Shown here piece by piece: positions 17,694-25,891 of a DNA stretch of 33,898 nt. The number at the start of each line of letters is the position of its first letter. The first letter of the stretch is position 1. The DNA is taken from IMG/VR virus record IMGVR_UViG_3300042326_000183, positions 1 through 33,898 of that record, one strand, 5' to 3'. A model generated the notes under the pieces. It was not told the DNA's origin, searched no databases, and saw only the letters and a list, made by a program, of their open reading frames with translations. This stretch comes from a virus. Position numbers and translations under genes: made by a program.

Positions 17694-18041
17694 TTAGCTC
17701 CTTAGCTGAGAAATCAAAGTATTCACTGCTGCCCGCAGCACGGCTACGTCGTTTACCAGTAATTGTACATCACGGACCAGCGACTGATAGTCAGCAAGCG
17801 ATGGCACTTGCGCACCACTGATTGTAAGTCCGGACCCTACAGCAGAAACGGCGCGGATGGAAGGCTCTGGTGCACTGGCGATAGCCACTGATGATTTAAG
17901 CAATGCACGGCTTGTGAGGTCTTGCTCACCACGCGTACCTATCAACAACTCCACGTTCTGCTTCATCGCGTTAAGGACGCGATATTGCCACTCCTCGACG
18001 CCAACCTGTGGCAGAGATGGGATGCCTGCAAACCGCGCCAT
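17694..18041 (-). CDS. Small hypothetical structural-region protein
   Basis: A 115-residue protein not recognised. The N-terminus FAGIPSLPQVGVEEWQYRVLNAMKQ is followed by a Ser/Ala-rich middle and a C-terminal helix with heptad-like hydrophobics (DYQSLVRDVQLLVNDVAVLRAAVNTLI), a probable short coiled coil that could trimerise. It is coupled to the tail-nozzle gene by a TAATG overlap and lies 2 bases before the next gene. A trimeric tail or internal-virion accessory is possible; function is unknown. Confidence 0.55.
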   Translation of the reverse strand: MARFAGIPSLPQVGVEEWQYRVLNAMKQNVELLIGTRGEQDLTSRALLKSSVAIASAPEPSIRAVSAVGSGLTISGAQVPSLADYQSLVRDVQLLVNDVAVLRAAVNTLISQLRS

Positions 18042-20479
18042 TATGACCTCGTGAGCGATGAGGGCGTTTCGCCCAGATGGATAGCTCGCACGCGTATAGT
18101 ACCGTCAACCTCAACTTCATAAGTGTCCGTCTTATAACCGGCCGGAAGTCGGAACACATCGCTGTTGCTACGCGTCGTGGTGAGGACCAGATTCTTGTTG
18201 GCATAGAGCTTGAACGTAATCGGCTCTGACACAAACCAGTCTACGTCGGCGCTACCCCACTCAACGTCGTAGTCGCCCCAGATGGGCGAGACAGCAACCC
18301 CAGTATAGTCCGCAACGACTCGGGCTGCGCCCATGTTGAAAGGCACCTGCGAGATAAAGACCTTGGACTTCCACGCAAAGTCAGCATTGGGCTGCGCCGG
18401 GTCATCCCACCGGACGATGTCGCCATCGTCGCCTGTCGTGTAGTAGAGCGCACCCGTCAGCGGATCGAACCATGTGGCGGTGAAGGTAAGCCCGTGGTCA
18501 ACGAAGTCACCCGGCGTCTGGCCATCCTGCGAGCGGCGGTAGAAGAACGACCCGGTGCTGTGCGAGCCAAAGTACATGCTATCGTAAAACGCCCCAACGA
18601 TCGTCGATGGGTCGAGCGCCTCGTTCCAAGTGTCAGGGCTATGGGCTGGCGCCGTGGCAATCTGGACACCACCGGCAAACGAGGCAAGAGCCAACCCCTC
18701 ATGGGTTGCGTACATAACCCCAACGTCAGCCTGCACGATGCTACGCTTGCTGAGGCACGGGTAGTTGGTGGCATATCGCGTGGTCGAGAGAACCGCAGGG
18801 TCCGAACCCGAGATCACGTAGGGGAACCCCTCTGTCATGACCAACAGGTCGCTGCCAAGAGCAACCATGCCAACGATGTTGTACTCCAGCGAAATCTTGT
18901 ACTTTACAGGCCACGCATGAAACTGCCCCGGTTCCGTGAAGTAGATGTCGTTGCCAACGAAGCCGGCCATGATGCTGTTCTGGATAACTGTCACACCCTG
19001 CAAGTCTTCCGGCGGAGCGTCGTAGTCACTTGAACTCAGGATGTTGAGCAGGCTGCGAAAGTTGAAGTCATCGGTGAAGTCATATGTCGCGTCGCCCCAG
19101 TAGCGTGCCGGGTCCGTCGGCGGGTTTTCAGCGATGTCGTAGTAGACCGTGCCGGTGGCCGCGGTGGTGGCCGTTACCGTGCCTGCCTGCGCGTAAGTGA
19201 TGGTGAACCGATCTGGCACGTCGGTCACTACGGCGCCCGTGATGTCAAAGCCTGCGACGCTGCACCCTGCCAGCTTAAGGCGGTCGTCCTTAATGAACTT
19301 GTGCTGCTCTGCAAACTTGAGCGTGACGACGCCACCTGTCCGGGCAACGGAGGCAATGGCCTGTGGGAACCACATGGTGGCGAGCCGGAAGTAGTCCGCG
19401 TCCAGAGTCTGCGAAGTTGAAGCCACAGTGCGGTAAAGGCGGATACCACGGATGAAGTTGTCACCGGCCGGTGGTGCGGTCGGGAGACCGCTGACAGTAA
19501 CGATCTGACCTTCCTTGATGAAGATCGCCGTCGATGGCTCCGAGCCGATCGACTCCTCGTCCCACGGAGTGTACCACGTGTAGAGGTAGTTGCGGGACTG
19601 GACCAGCCCGCCAAGATCGACCCTGCCCGCCGAACTGGTGGTCGTAGCTACCTGCGCCCCGGGAGAGAAGTAGGTCAGCGTGGTGGGGTTTATGACTGTA
19701 GCCGTCGTGGTGATGTTAAGGTCTCGAATGTCCCAACGGCAGTCGCCGGTTGCGGCGCCGGACACGGTGTCGATAACTGTAAAGGTGTTGGTGCCGGTCA
19801 CTGTTACTGTGTAGGAGTTGGTTGTCGCACCACCAGTGGTGAACTCAATGTAGATGCGCGTGCCGGTCACAAGCCCGTGGTTGTTGATCGTGACGGTGAT
19901 CGTCGTGCCAACTCGGGCGTAAGTCCCTGTCCGGTAAGAGAACCCGGACACGGTGATAAGGGCGCCGTCCTTGAGGTTGTGCGGTGTGGCCGTTACCAAA
20001 GTGACGTTGCCGCCCCCGTCGCGGGCGAAGCTCGCAGAGGTTACCGTGGAGAATGACGTGGGTGTGGCCGTGGTCGTCGTCGTGGGCAGCGGAAGCCCCA
20101 GATCGTAGTACCCACCAATGGCTGGGTACGGTTCGAGACCGGCTGTTGCCAGAGCGTAGGTACTGACCTTGGGTTTGCCGTCGCCCGTAAAGTAGAACCG
20201 CTGCTCGTCAAGTTCATCCGCAGCGGGCGTGACGATGTCGATCTCGTTGGCCCATGTCAGCCACTTGAGTTCGTCCGTGTCCGGATCACGCAGTGCATAG
20301 AGCGTGCGCAGCACACCGGTACGTTCGGCGTTTGCGTAGACCACGGGTTCAGGGATAGGGATAAGATCGCCAGAGTAGAGTTTAACATCGCGCGCAATCT
20401 GCGCTGCAGTCCCCGGGAGTAACTCCGGGGAGACACGCGGTAGCGTACCCTTGAACTCGGCGATCTTAGTCGTTGTCAC
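18041..20479 (-). CDS. Tail nozzle-like (tail tubular protein B-type) structural protein
   Basis: An 812-residue, beta-rich protein. The opening matches what I recall for podovirus nozzle/stabiliser proteins: EFKGTLPRVSPELLPGTAAQIARDVKLYSGDLIPI, in which polar residues and a Leu-Tyr-Ser-Gly turn lead into a propeller-like body. The body carries repeated strands and turns such as ATTTSSAGRVDLGG, an RSIVQADVGVMYATHEGLAL segment, and YFGSHSTGSFFYRRS. The expected role is formation of the distal tail tube below the adaptor, which gates DNA exit. A central insert (~residues 130-280) is Thr/Val-rich and looks like an immunoglobulin-like or fibre domain. The start is GTG (20479), in a GTGA overlap with the 33-residue Cys4 gene upstream. 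There is no ATG in a better position. Confidence 0.65.
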   Translation of the reverse strand: MTTTKIAEFKGTLPRVSPELLPGTAAQIARDVKLYSGDLIPIPEPVVYANAERTGVLRTLYALRDPDTDELKWLTWANEIDIVTPAADELDEQRFYFTGDGKPKVSTYALATAGLEPYPAIGGYYDLGLPLPTTTTTATPTSFSTVTSASFARDGGGNVTLVTATPHNLKDGALITVSGFSYRTGTYARVGTTITVTINNHGLVTGTRIYIEFTTGGATTNSYTVTVTGTNTFTVIDTVSGAATGDCRWDIRDLNITTTATVINPTTLTYFSPGAQVATTTSSAGRVDLGGLVQSRNYLYTWYTPWDEESIGSEPSTAIFIKEGQIVTVSGLPTAPPAGDNFIRGIRLYRTVASTSQTLDADYFRLATMWFPQAIASVARTGGVVTLKFAEQHKFIKDDRLKLAGCSVAGFDITGAVVTDVPDRFTITYAQAGTVTATTAATGTVYYDIAENPPTDPARYWGDATYDFTDDFNFRSLLNILSSSDYDAPPEDLQGVTVIQNSIMAGFVGNDIYFTEPGQFHAWPVKYKISLEYNIVGMVALGSDLLVMTEGFPYVISGSDPAVLSTTRYATNYPCLSKRSIVQADVGVMYATHEGLALASFAGGVQIATAPAHSPDTWNEALDPSTIVGAFYDSMYFGSHSTGSFFYRRSQDGQTPGDFVDHGLTFTATWFDPLTGALYYTTGDDGDIVRWDDPAQPNADFAWKSKVFISQVPFNMGAARVVADYTGVAVSPIWGDYDVEWGSADVDWFVSEPITFKLYANKNLVLTTTRSNSDVFRLPAGYKTDTYEVEVDGTIRVRAIHLGETPSSLTRS

Positions 20480-20577
20480 TTCTTAGCGGCCTTCTTCATG
20501 CACTTGCCCATGGCGGTGCACTTCTTGGGGTTGGGGCAGCCCGGGCAGGGCTTGAACTTAGGCATCGGCGCTTTCAT
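20476..20577 (-). CDS. 33-residue Cys4 microprotein (mini zinc-finger-like)
   Basis: A tiny gene from ATG 20577 to TGA 20476. The protein is basic and Lys/Pro-rich with four cysteines: C11-x2-C14 (PCPGCP), C20 and C26 (KKCTAMGKC), ending KKAAKK. The spacing suits a single small zinc knuckle. It is tightly placed: an ATGA overlap with the o-spanin gene before it and a GTGA overlap with the nozzle gene after it leave no free bases. I recall similar PCxGCxTPxxC-type tiny proteins in other phages but not a function. It may bind nucleic acid or be a structural clip; this is unproven. Confidence 0.7.
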   Translation of the reverse strand: MKAPMPKFKPCPGCPNPKKCTAMGKCMKKAAKK

Positions 20578-20774
20578 TTGCAGAACTCCGTTCGCTTTTC
20601 GTTATGCGACGTCACATCCGCCAACAGCGACGGATCGTTCGCTGCCAACCAGTCTACCACGTTGTCGCTGCCGTAGTATAGCATTTCTGTCCAGACACAC
20701 TCATCTGTCGGGGTTACGCACCCAGACACGAGAACGGCGCTTGAGATCGTCAGTGCTAAGAGCTTCGACTTCAT
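20574..20774 (-). CDS. o-spanin (Rz1-like) outer-membrane lipoprotein
   Basis: A 66-residue protein with a lipoprotein signal: MKSKLLALTISSAVLVSGC, with lipobox LVSGC and acylated C19. The mature part, with C26 and a C-terminal C65 (HNEKRTEFC), follows the pattern of small phage lipoproteins. It overlaps the i-spanin gene by 74 bases in another frame, the classical spanin arrangement. The start at 20774 is chosen over an in-frame upstream ATG (20885) because of AAGGAG eight bases upstream and the signal peptide right after it. It should fuse inner and outer membranes at the last lysis step, with the 74-residue upstream product. Confidence 0.8.
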   Translation of the reverse strand: MKSKLLALTISSAVLVSGCVTPTDECVWTEMLYYGSDNVVDWLAANDPSLLADVTSHNEKRTEFCK

Positions 20775-20925
20775 TCTCGATCTCCTTCGCTTGGAGCACA
20801 GTGGCAAGGTTTTTCTCCGCCTGCGCCACTTTGGTGTCAGACTTGGCGGCGTTCCTGCCGCCAAACCAACTTGCTGCCAGCGCAAACAGGGCGATAAAGG
20901 GCCAAGTCAGCGCACGCCAGATCAT
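20701..20925 (-). CDS. i-spanin (Rz-like), inner-membrane anchored
   Basis: A 74-residue protein with one N-terminal membrane segment (residues ~3-19, RALTWPFIALFALAASW) and a periplasmic charged helix, a likely coiled coil (AKSDTKVAQAEKNLATVLQA), ending with a conserved-looking DDLKRRSRVWVR. An upstream ATG at 20949 is open, but 20925 is preferred because it makes an ATGA overlap with the holin stop and begins right before the membrane segment. Partner: the overlapping lipoprotein gene. Together they form the spanin complex that disrupts the outer membrane of Gram-negative hosts. Confidence 0.75.
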   Translation of the reverse strand: MIWRALTWPFIALFALAASWFGGRNAAKSDTKVAQAEKNLATVLQAKEIENEVEALSTDDLKRRSRVWVRNPDR

Positions 20926-21086
20926 GCGCGTTTGGCGTAGATCGACCAAGCCGCAGCAGCCAACGTGGCAACAGCACCACCAATGGTCGTGACAGTCTCA
21001 GTATCGACCAGACCTTGGCCGACGAAGTAGCCGCCGACGGCGGCGACGAGGGCGCGAACCACGCCTGCGATTTGTTCACCAGTCAT
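20922..21086 (-). CDS. Holin-like two-transmembrane protein (Pam3-gp28-like)
   Basis: A 54-residue protein with two hydrophobic helices (~residues 5-25, AGVVRALVAAVGGYFVGQG, and ~32-50, VTTIGGAVATLAAAAWSIY), a short polar turn between them (LVDTET) and a basic end (AKRA). Size, topology and the start TGEQIAGVVRALVAAVGG match small phage holins of the type I recall as Pam3-gp28 family. It directly follows the amidase gene and precedes the spanins. ATG 21086 is chosen over an upstream in-frame start at 21215 because AGGAGG lies 8 bases before it, inside the amidase's last codons. It likely forms the inner-membrane hole that releases the amidase. Confidence 0.75.
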   Translation of the reverse strand: MTGEQIAGVVRALVAAVGGYFVGQGLVDTETVTTIGGAVATLAAAAWSIYAKRA

Positions 21087-21087
21087 T

Positions 21088-21597
21088 TTATGACCTCCTG
21101 AGGAAAGCGGCCAGAGCCGCGAGAAACCCAGCCTTCGGCGCAACAGGCGCTGGCTGGGGCCTTGCCTTTGCATACCAGCTCGGCACGGAGAACCCCGGGC
21201 AAGCCTTGGCAGCATGTTGGTTGTGACCCGAGATCGTCTTGATCGTCGGGTGGGTCTTTAAGAGCTTGACCAGCAGCTCTTGCAGCGCCTTGTCCTGCGC
21301 AGGCGTGAAGTTATCCGCGAACTGGTCATCGGCCGAGGAGCCATGCCCACCGAACAATGCGATGCCGATGGTGCCAATGTTCTTGCCCTGCGTGTGGGTG
21401 CCGACTTGATCCAGAGGACGACCCACCACTGTGTGCCCGTTGCGGTCGATTAGATAATGGTAGCCGATGTCCTTCCAACCGCGATCCTCGACATGCCAGC
21501 GCCGCACCTCGGCCACCTTCTGGGCTGTCGTGCGCGTAGCCCACCACTCAGGGCGGGTCGCCGTGCAGTGGACGATGACCTCGGTCAGCGGTCTCAT
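21088..21597 (-). CDS. N-acetylmuramoyl-L-alanine amidase endolysin (T7 lysozyme/Amidase_2 type)
   Basis: A 169-residue enzyme that cleaves the amide bond between MurNAc and the peptide stem. Amidase_2/PGRP signatures are complete: VIVHCTAT gives Zn ligand H10; IGYHYLIDRNG contains Y46; SGHNQHAAKACPGF provides H125, K131 and Zn ligand C133. These correspond to T7 lysozyme H17/Y46/H122/K128/C130. There is no N-terminal signal peptide, so release depends on a holin. A C-terminal extension (~150-169; GFLAALAAFLRR) is hydrophobic then basic and may aid outer-membrane contact, a feature seen in some Gram-negative-phage endolysins. It overlaps the upstream TM/coiled-coil gene by ATGA. Confidence 0.93.
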   Translation of the reverse strand: MRPLTEVIVHCTATRPEWWATRTTAQKVAEVRRWHVEDRGWKDIGYHYLIDRNGHTVVGRPLDQVGTHTQGKNIGTIGIALFGGHGSSADDQFADNFTPAQDKALQELLVKLLKTHPTIKTISGHNQHAAKACPGFSVPSWYAKARPQPAPVAPKAGFLAALAAFLRRS

Positions 21598-21836
21598 TTG
21601 CCCACCTTAGAGATGAGCGACTTTATGTCGTCGCGGATTTCGGCCAACATCATGTTGGTATCTTCGCGTGACTGACGAGACGCCTCAAGGTCTTCGCGGC
21701 GCTGGTTCCACAACCGCTTGATCTCTTTGGTGTTCTCAGCACTCCCGGCCTCAAGCCGCACAAGCCACACAACAATTGCGACAAGACTCACGGCCACTGG
21801 CCAGTATGCGAAAATACCTTCCATCACGCCCCTCAT
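21594..21836 (-). CDS. Small membrane protein with coiled coil in lysis cassette
   Basis: An 80-residue protein: an N-terminal transmembrane helix (~9-26; YWPVAVSLVAIVVWLVRL) followed by a highly charged helix (ENTKEIKRLWNQRREDLEASR...), a probable coiled coil. Its place, immediately before the amidase and coupled by ATGA, suggests a lysis role: second holin, antiholin or hemolysin XhlA-like accessory. The start may be ATG 21836 (TAATG overlap with the gene before) or the fifth-codon ATG at 21824 with GAGGGG upstream. It lacks a second membrane segment, so it is not a classical class II holin. Confidence 0.65.
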   Translation of the reverse strand: MRGVMEGIFAYWPVAVSLVAIVVWLVRLEAGSAENTKEIKRLWNQRREDLEASRQSREDTNMMLAEIRDDIKSLISKVGK

Positions 21837-22126
21837 TAGTGCCGGTCTTTGTCTTCACGCCCAAGGCGCACGACGACAGTACCAGAGGTGAACGCGCCTG
21901 TCTTCACCCCAACGCGGTACCACATGAACTCTGGCTCGAAGCCCACGCCTTCGGAGTTTGCGGTGTACGTGTTTACATCTACCCATGTCGAGTTGTCGAT
22001 GCTGCGCTGGACTGTGACGGTTGCCGCCCACGTGCCCGAGATGGACAGGTTGAAGTACCCCTCCAACCGTTCGGCTGTTGTGAAGGTGTTCTCGGCGGTG
22101 ATGCTCGCTGTTGCGATCGTGGTCAT
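21836..22126 (-). CDS. Small beta-rich virion/tail-associated protein
   Basis: A 96-residue protein with alternating strands and a recognisable motif set: FNLSISGTWAATVTVQRSID, NSTWVDVNTYTAN, MWYRVGVKTGAFTSGTVVVRLG. I recall such small beta-sandwich proteins in many phage genomes next to tail fibre genes; function unknown, possibly carbohydrate-contacting or a fibre accessory. It starts after an AAGGAGG site, between the fibre-like 522-residue gene and the lysis cassette, to which it is coupled by TAATG. Confidence 0.65.
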   Translation of the reverse strand: MTTIATASITAENTFTTAERLEGYFNLSISGTWAATVTVQRSIDNSTWVDVNTYTANSEGVGFEPEFMWYRVGVKTGAFTSGTVVVRLGREDKDRH

Positions 22127-22138
22127 GGCGGTGCCTCC

Positions 22139-23707
22139 TTACGAAATGATGGTGTCCCGGAATACCGGGCCGATGATTGATCTATATCCAGCAGTGCTAG
22201 ACACCACTTGCAGGGAGGCGTTTAGGACGCGCTCGTCGTAATATTCAACCGCCTCAAGGTGGCCGTTGAGGTAGTTGGTGCCATCGCTGCCAAGGCGGGC
22301 CTGCGTAACTACAGGGATTGTCGCCACACCATCGAGGACAGGAGTGCCGCTGTTCAGGCTCGCAGCGCAGTTGTCAGTCGCCCAAGCCCCTGCAAGGCGG
22401 TAGCTGGTGTTTGCCGCGATGGTGCCAGCGTCGATCTGAGCCTGATCGGTTGTAGCTTTGATGTAAAGCTCTGGGTTCGTCGTGTTGCCACGCAGGGCGA
22501 TGATATTGTCTGCCGTGGCGTCGTCAAACTGGAGCAAGGTTTGTATGCCTGCGACAGTAGACTGACGGGCGCGAACCAGCGCAGAGCCTTTGCCAGTTTT
22601 CCAAAGGTTGTCGAAGTTTGCCCCCGTGATGGTGGCAACGTCAGCGTTTCTTGTCAGTGCGGTCGTTGTCGTAGGGATGACGCTGGTGACAGTTGCGCCG
22701 TTCTCATTCTGAACGCCATAAACATCAACAGCATCGCCGCTTGTTGCAATCTTGATGCCAATGTTCGGCTGAGCAAGTGTGACTGACGGGATGGAGACAC
22801 GTGTCCACCCAGAAGTGACCGGAACAACTGTCTCGACCACTTCAAAAAGAGACACGTTGTCGATGGTCAAAGCACCCGAAGTCGCAGCAGAAGTTACCCA
22901 CAGGTCAATGATGTTCCGTGTGCCTGCGGCTTCTGACGAAAACGCAAAACGATGCGTCCCAACCGCAAGGCTCAGAGTGATTAAGGGTGGGCCAACCACG
23001 CTGTTCCCGGTGAACGCACCGACTCTAAGTTCGCCTGCGTTTAGCGTGTTTGAAACGACGGTGTATTCCAGAACATACGTTTTCCCGTTTGTTACAGCAG
23101 TCGAAGTGGTGTTTGACATTCCACGATTTGCGCTTTGCGCTGTATATGTTGCCGTCCCCGCCACGGTGTCGATTGCCCAACCAACAGCCGTTGACCACCC
23201 GGTCGCAGACGAGAAATTCCCATTGACTGCAAACTCTGATCCAGTTGGCTCGCTCTGGGAAAGCAAGATGTCGCCTGTTCCGGTGCGCCGTTTGATGTAA
23301 AGAGATGTTGCAACAGGACCAGACGCAGCAACAATGCGCTGCCTAAAGAATGCGTTGTTCGCTGTTGCAGTGATGGTCGTCGCGCTGTTGACCACGTTGT
23401 TTGGCCCAGTCGCGGTTGCCACATTGGCATTCCTCCTGACCCATTCCGCAGCGCCAAGGGTATTTGATTGGATGACGCGATTTGTTCTTGCTTCTTCAAT
23501 CAGAAGCCCTTTGGGTGCCAGCGTGACTGGGTCGTGGTCAAAGCGCGGTAGATTAGCGTTCACCGTCTCAATGAACCCGCTGCTGTTAATGCGGGTGGCA
23601 GTGTTCAGAGCGCGGCTAATCGAGATGCGAGGATCAAGGGAACCTGCAAGGAAGTCTGATGCAAGGCTTGGCTGCACCGAGGTTCTGGAAAAAATGCCGT
23701 GCATCAT
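22139..23707 (-). CDS. Receptor-binding-type tail fibre protein (lectin-like domains)
   Basis: A 522-residue beta-rich protein. The N-terminal ~90 residues contain the phage fibre module RINSSGFIETVNANLPRFDHDP...GLLIEEARTN, which recurs in host-recognition proteins. The middle (~165-300) looks like a carbohydrate-binding jelly roll, with GWSTAVGWAIDTVAGTATYT and IDLWVTSAATSGALTIDNVSLFEV. The C-terminal third resembles a concanavalin/LamG-like domain with LYIKATTDQAQI and NYLNGHLEAVEYYDER. The start overlaps the tailspike stop by TGATG. It is probably part of, or attached to, the tailspike complex. Which surface sugar it recognises cannot be told. Confidence 0.65.
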   Translation of the reverse strand: MMHGIFSRTSVQPSLASDFLAGSLDPRISISRALNTATRINSSGFIETVNANLPRFDHDPVTLAPKGLLIEEARTNRVIQSNTLGAAEWVRRNANVATATGPNNVVNSATTITATANNAFFRQRIVAASGPVATSLYIKRRTGTGDILLSQSEPTGSEFAVNGNFSSATGWSTAVGWAIDTVAGTATYTAQSANRGMSNTTSTAVTNGKTYVLEYTVVSNTLNAGELRVGAFTGNSVVGPPLITLSLAVGTHRFAFSSEAAGTRNIIDLWVTSAATSGALTIDNVSLFEVVETVVPVTSGWTRVSIPSVTLAQPNIGIKIATSGDAVDVYGVQNENGATVTSVIPTTTTALTRNADVATITGANFDNLWKTGKGSALVRARQSTVAGIQTLLQFDDATADNIIALRGNTTNPELYIKATTDQAQIDAGTIAANTSYRLAGAWATDNCAASLNSGTPVLDGVATIPVVTQARLGSDGTNYLNGHLEAVEYYDERVLNASLQVVSSTAGYRSIIGPVFRDTIIS

Positions 23708-25884
23708 CAGACCACCTTTACTGTGCCAGTGTCATTCCAAAGGTCGCCAGCACTCAGGCCAGCGGATGAGGTTGGCAAAGAGCCGACGTTGTAACTTGTC
23801 GTGCGGAACTGCGTCGGAACAGTCGTTTCCAAAACCCGGTTAGACTGTCCGAGGACGTTGGCAATCCGCAACATATCCGTCGTCCCTGCGTGGTTGTTCC
23901 CGAAGACTGTGATCTGGTCGATGGTAGCCGTTCCAGCAGTGCTAGTGTTGTCAAGCGTTCCGGCCCGCGTTTTGACGACTGCGTTCTCTATGACGTTCCC
24001 GATCAGCGCCACAGACTTGACGATGGAAAAGAACATCTCACCGCACTCCGACAAGAAGTTGTTTTCGATGCGGAAATGCCCCCTAGCGAACGTTAGCGAG
24101 AACGAAGCGTTGGTGATCGCAGAGAAAAAGTTTCCCGAAACCTCTGCATAGCCATTGTTCAGCGCAACGGCACGGTCGCATTCCGTGATGAAGTTGTCAT
24201 TGATCGTAATGCGAGGTGAGTTAGAATTGGCCTCATAGTAAAATCCAGCATAGGCATCGCGGATTGAGTTTTCCTCCGCAGCCACAGCTTCCCCGCGCAC
24301 CACATGGATGCCGTTGTTTGCCGTGCTGACGCGGTTTTTCTCAATACGAAGGCCCGTTGCAGCCGCTGCCGAATCTGGCTGCACGAGAACACCAGCGGCG
24401 CGATCGTTCAACGAGGCCTTCTTCCGCAGGTTCAAAATCGTGTTGTCTGCGATGGTGATGTATCTGGCAGCCTGCACCAAGATGCCGACGTAGCCATGCG
24501 TTGCGGACAGGTCATCCCCGCTTAGGATGTAGTTATCTCGGCAAGTCGAGAAGTCAGCATCAAGCGGGAGGTTGTAACTGTTTGGGCCGCCTGTGGATGT
24601 TGGGTGACCGATTGTGATCCCAGAAATTGCAGACTCGTCAACGGTGTTTCCAGAAATGACGCACTGCTTGCTGTTTACGCCGATCGAGGAGACGCCAGCC
24701 CAAGTCAGCCCTGACCTATTGTTCGTAATTCGGTAGGACTGCCCGGCAACCGTTTCAATGCAAGTTCCCGCTGACACAGGAATATAATTACCATCGACGA
24801 TGGTCATCTCGCACTCAGCAGACCAGAATAGGCCGACATTGGTTCCATAGTTGTTTGAGAACGAGCAGTTTTCCGAGCGAACGAAAAACACCACTTGGCT
24901 TCCGTTGTTGTTCCCAATCGTCTGCTGGTCGATAAACTGGCAGTTGGTGACCTTGCAATTCCGGGCGTCTTCGAAGCGGACAATGTTGATCTCAGAGACT
25001 AGCATTTGGCCAGCACTCAGGGTGCTGCCATCACGGTTTACTTGGAACGTAAAGCCATCAATCAGGATGTTTTCGAAGCTGATTGATCCCGTTCCGATGC
25101 GCCACAGAATAGTCAGCGGGCGAGCCGTGATATTGACAGTTGAGAACACACCGTAGAAGCGGGTGATGCCTCCAGTGTAGTTCAATGGGTTGACGCTGAT
25201 CGTGCATCCGTTGCCGAGCAAAGAGACATTCGTCTTAAGGCGGATCAGACCGGAAACGAGATAGGTCTCTCCATTTACAAAGCTGACCGTTCCACCACCT
25301 TGGGCATCGACAGCATTGATTGCGTTCCGAATGGCCACAGTATCATCTGTGATCCCATCACCGACAGCGCCGAAGTCTTTGACCGACACGAAGTCACGGA
25401 GGCGGGATTGGACGGTGCGGGTGACAGCGCCCGTGCTGCCTTGGGTGTAGCCTACTAGAGACGAACCAGAAGCAGCGGCGATGGCTGCGAAATCAGCCCC
25501 CACTTCCTGCAACGCTGCCTCTACTGTCGTTCCGGTATAGTACCCACCGGCGTCGGCGATGCTGATCTCCGCAGCTTGGTCGTGCTCATCGACGAGGTCG
25601 TTCACCGTGGCCGCGTTCACCCGCATATCGACCCGAGCACCCGCTTGGAAGCTGGCGGCCGAGGAGCCGTCCTGCGCCCGCACAACAGTCAGGGAATTAC
25701 TAACCCGGGCCGTGACCTTGATGATCTCAGTCGTGCTTGCGGGGGACACCAGCGTGGCGTAGAAGTACTCGCCTGCCGAGAGGGCAGGAAACTTGCTCCC
25801 GTCAGCCACAACGATGGCTGTGTCCGAGGCGGTAGCCCCAGTGGCCAGTGTGCTCGACGCGTTGTTCTTCAGAATGACCGGCAT
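23707..25884 (-). CDS. Tailspike 2: anchor domain plus pectate-lyase-type beta-helix
   Basis: A 725-residue protein. The open frame extends to 25998, but the start is set at ATG 25884 (PVILKNNASSTL), which has GAGG upstream and lies just after the preceding stop. Residues ~1-105 form a domain homologous to the neighbouring 109-residue gene. A linker with coiled-coil-like segments follows. VQSRLRDFVSVKDFGAVGDGITDDTVAIRNAI (~170-200) is the classical entry to a phage pectate-lyase-3 beta-helix. The rest contains repeated NxxxN-type helix coils (SENCSFSNNYG, ITNNRSGL, IADNTILNL, ISGNTVDES). The likely role is binding and degrading surface polysaccharide. The beta-helix part is AT-richer than the anchor. 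Confidence 0.85.
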   Translation of the reverse strand: MPVILKNNASSTLATGATASDTAIVVADGSKFPALSAGEYFYATLVSPASTTEIIKVTARVSNSLTVVRAQDGSSAASFQAGARVDMRVNAATVNDLVDEHDQAAEISIADAGGYYTGTTVEAALQEVGADFAAIAAASGSSLVGYTQGSTGAVTRTVQSRLRDFVSVKDFGAVGDGITDDTVAIRNAINAVDAQGGGTVSFVNGETYLVSGLIRLKTNVSLLGNGCTISVNPLNYTGGITRFYGVFSTVNITARPLTILWRIGTGSISFENILIDGFTFQVNRDGSTLSAGQMLVSEINIVRFEDARNCKVTNCQFIDQQTIGNNNGSQVVFFVRSENCSFSNNYGTNVGLFWSAECEMTIVDGNYIPVSAGTCIETVAGQSYRITNNRSGLTWAGVSSIGVNSKQCVISGNTVDESAISGITIGHPTSTGGPNSYNLPLDADFSTCRDNYILSGDDLSATHGYVGILVQAARYITIADNTILNLRKKASLNDRAAGVLVQPDSAAAATGLRIEKNRVSTANNGIHVVRGEAVAAEENSIRDAYAGFYYEANSNSPRITINDNFITECDRAVALNNGYAEVSGNFFSAITNASFSLTFARGHFRIENNFLSECGEMFFSIVKSVALIGNVIENAVVKTRAGTLDNTSTAGTATIDQITVFGNNHAGTTDMLRIANVLGQSNRVLETTVPTQFRTTSYNVGSLPTSSAGLSAGDLWNDTGTVKVV

Positions 25885-25891
25885 AGCGTCC

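Noticed and set aside
20775-20885. Upstream extension of the o-spanin frame to 20885
   Set aside because: It would place 37 Arg-rich residues before a perfect lipoprotein signal peptide; the internal start has AAGGAG.
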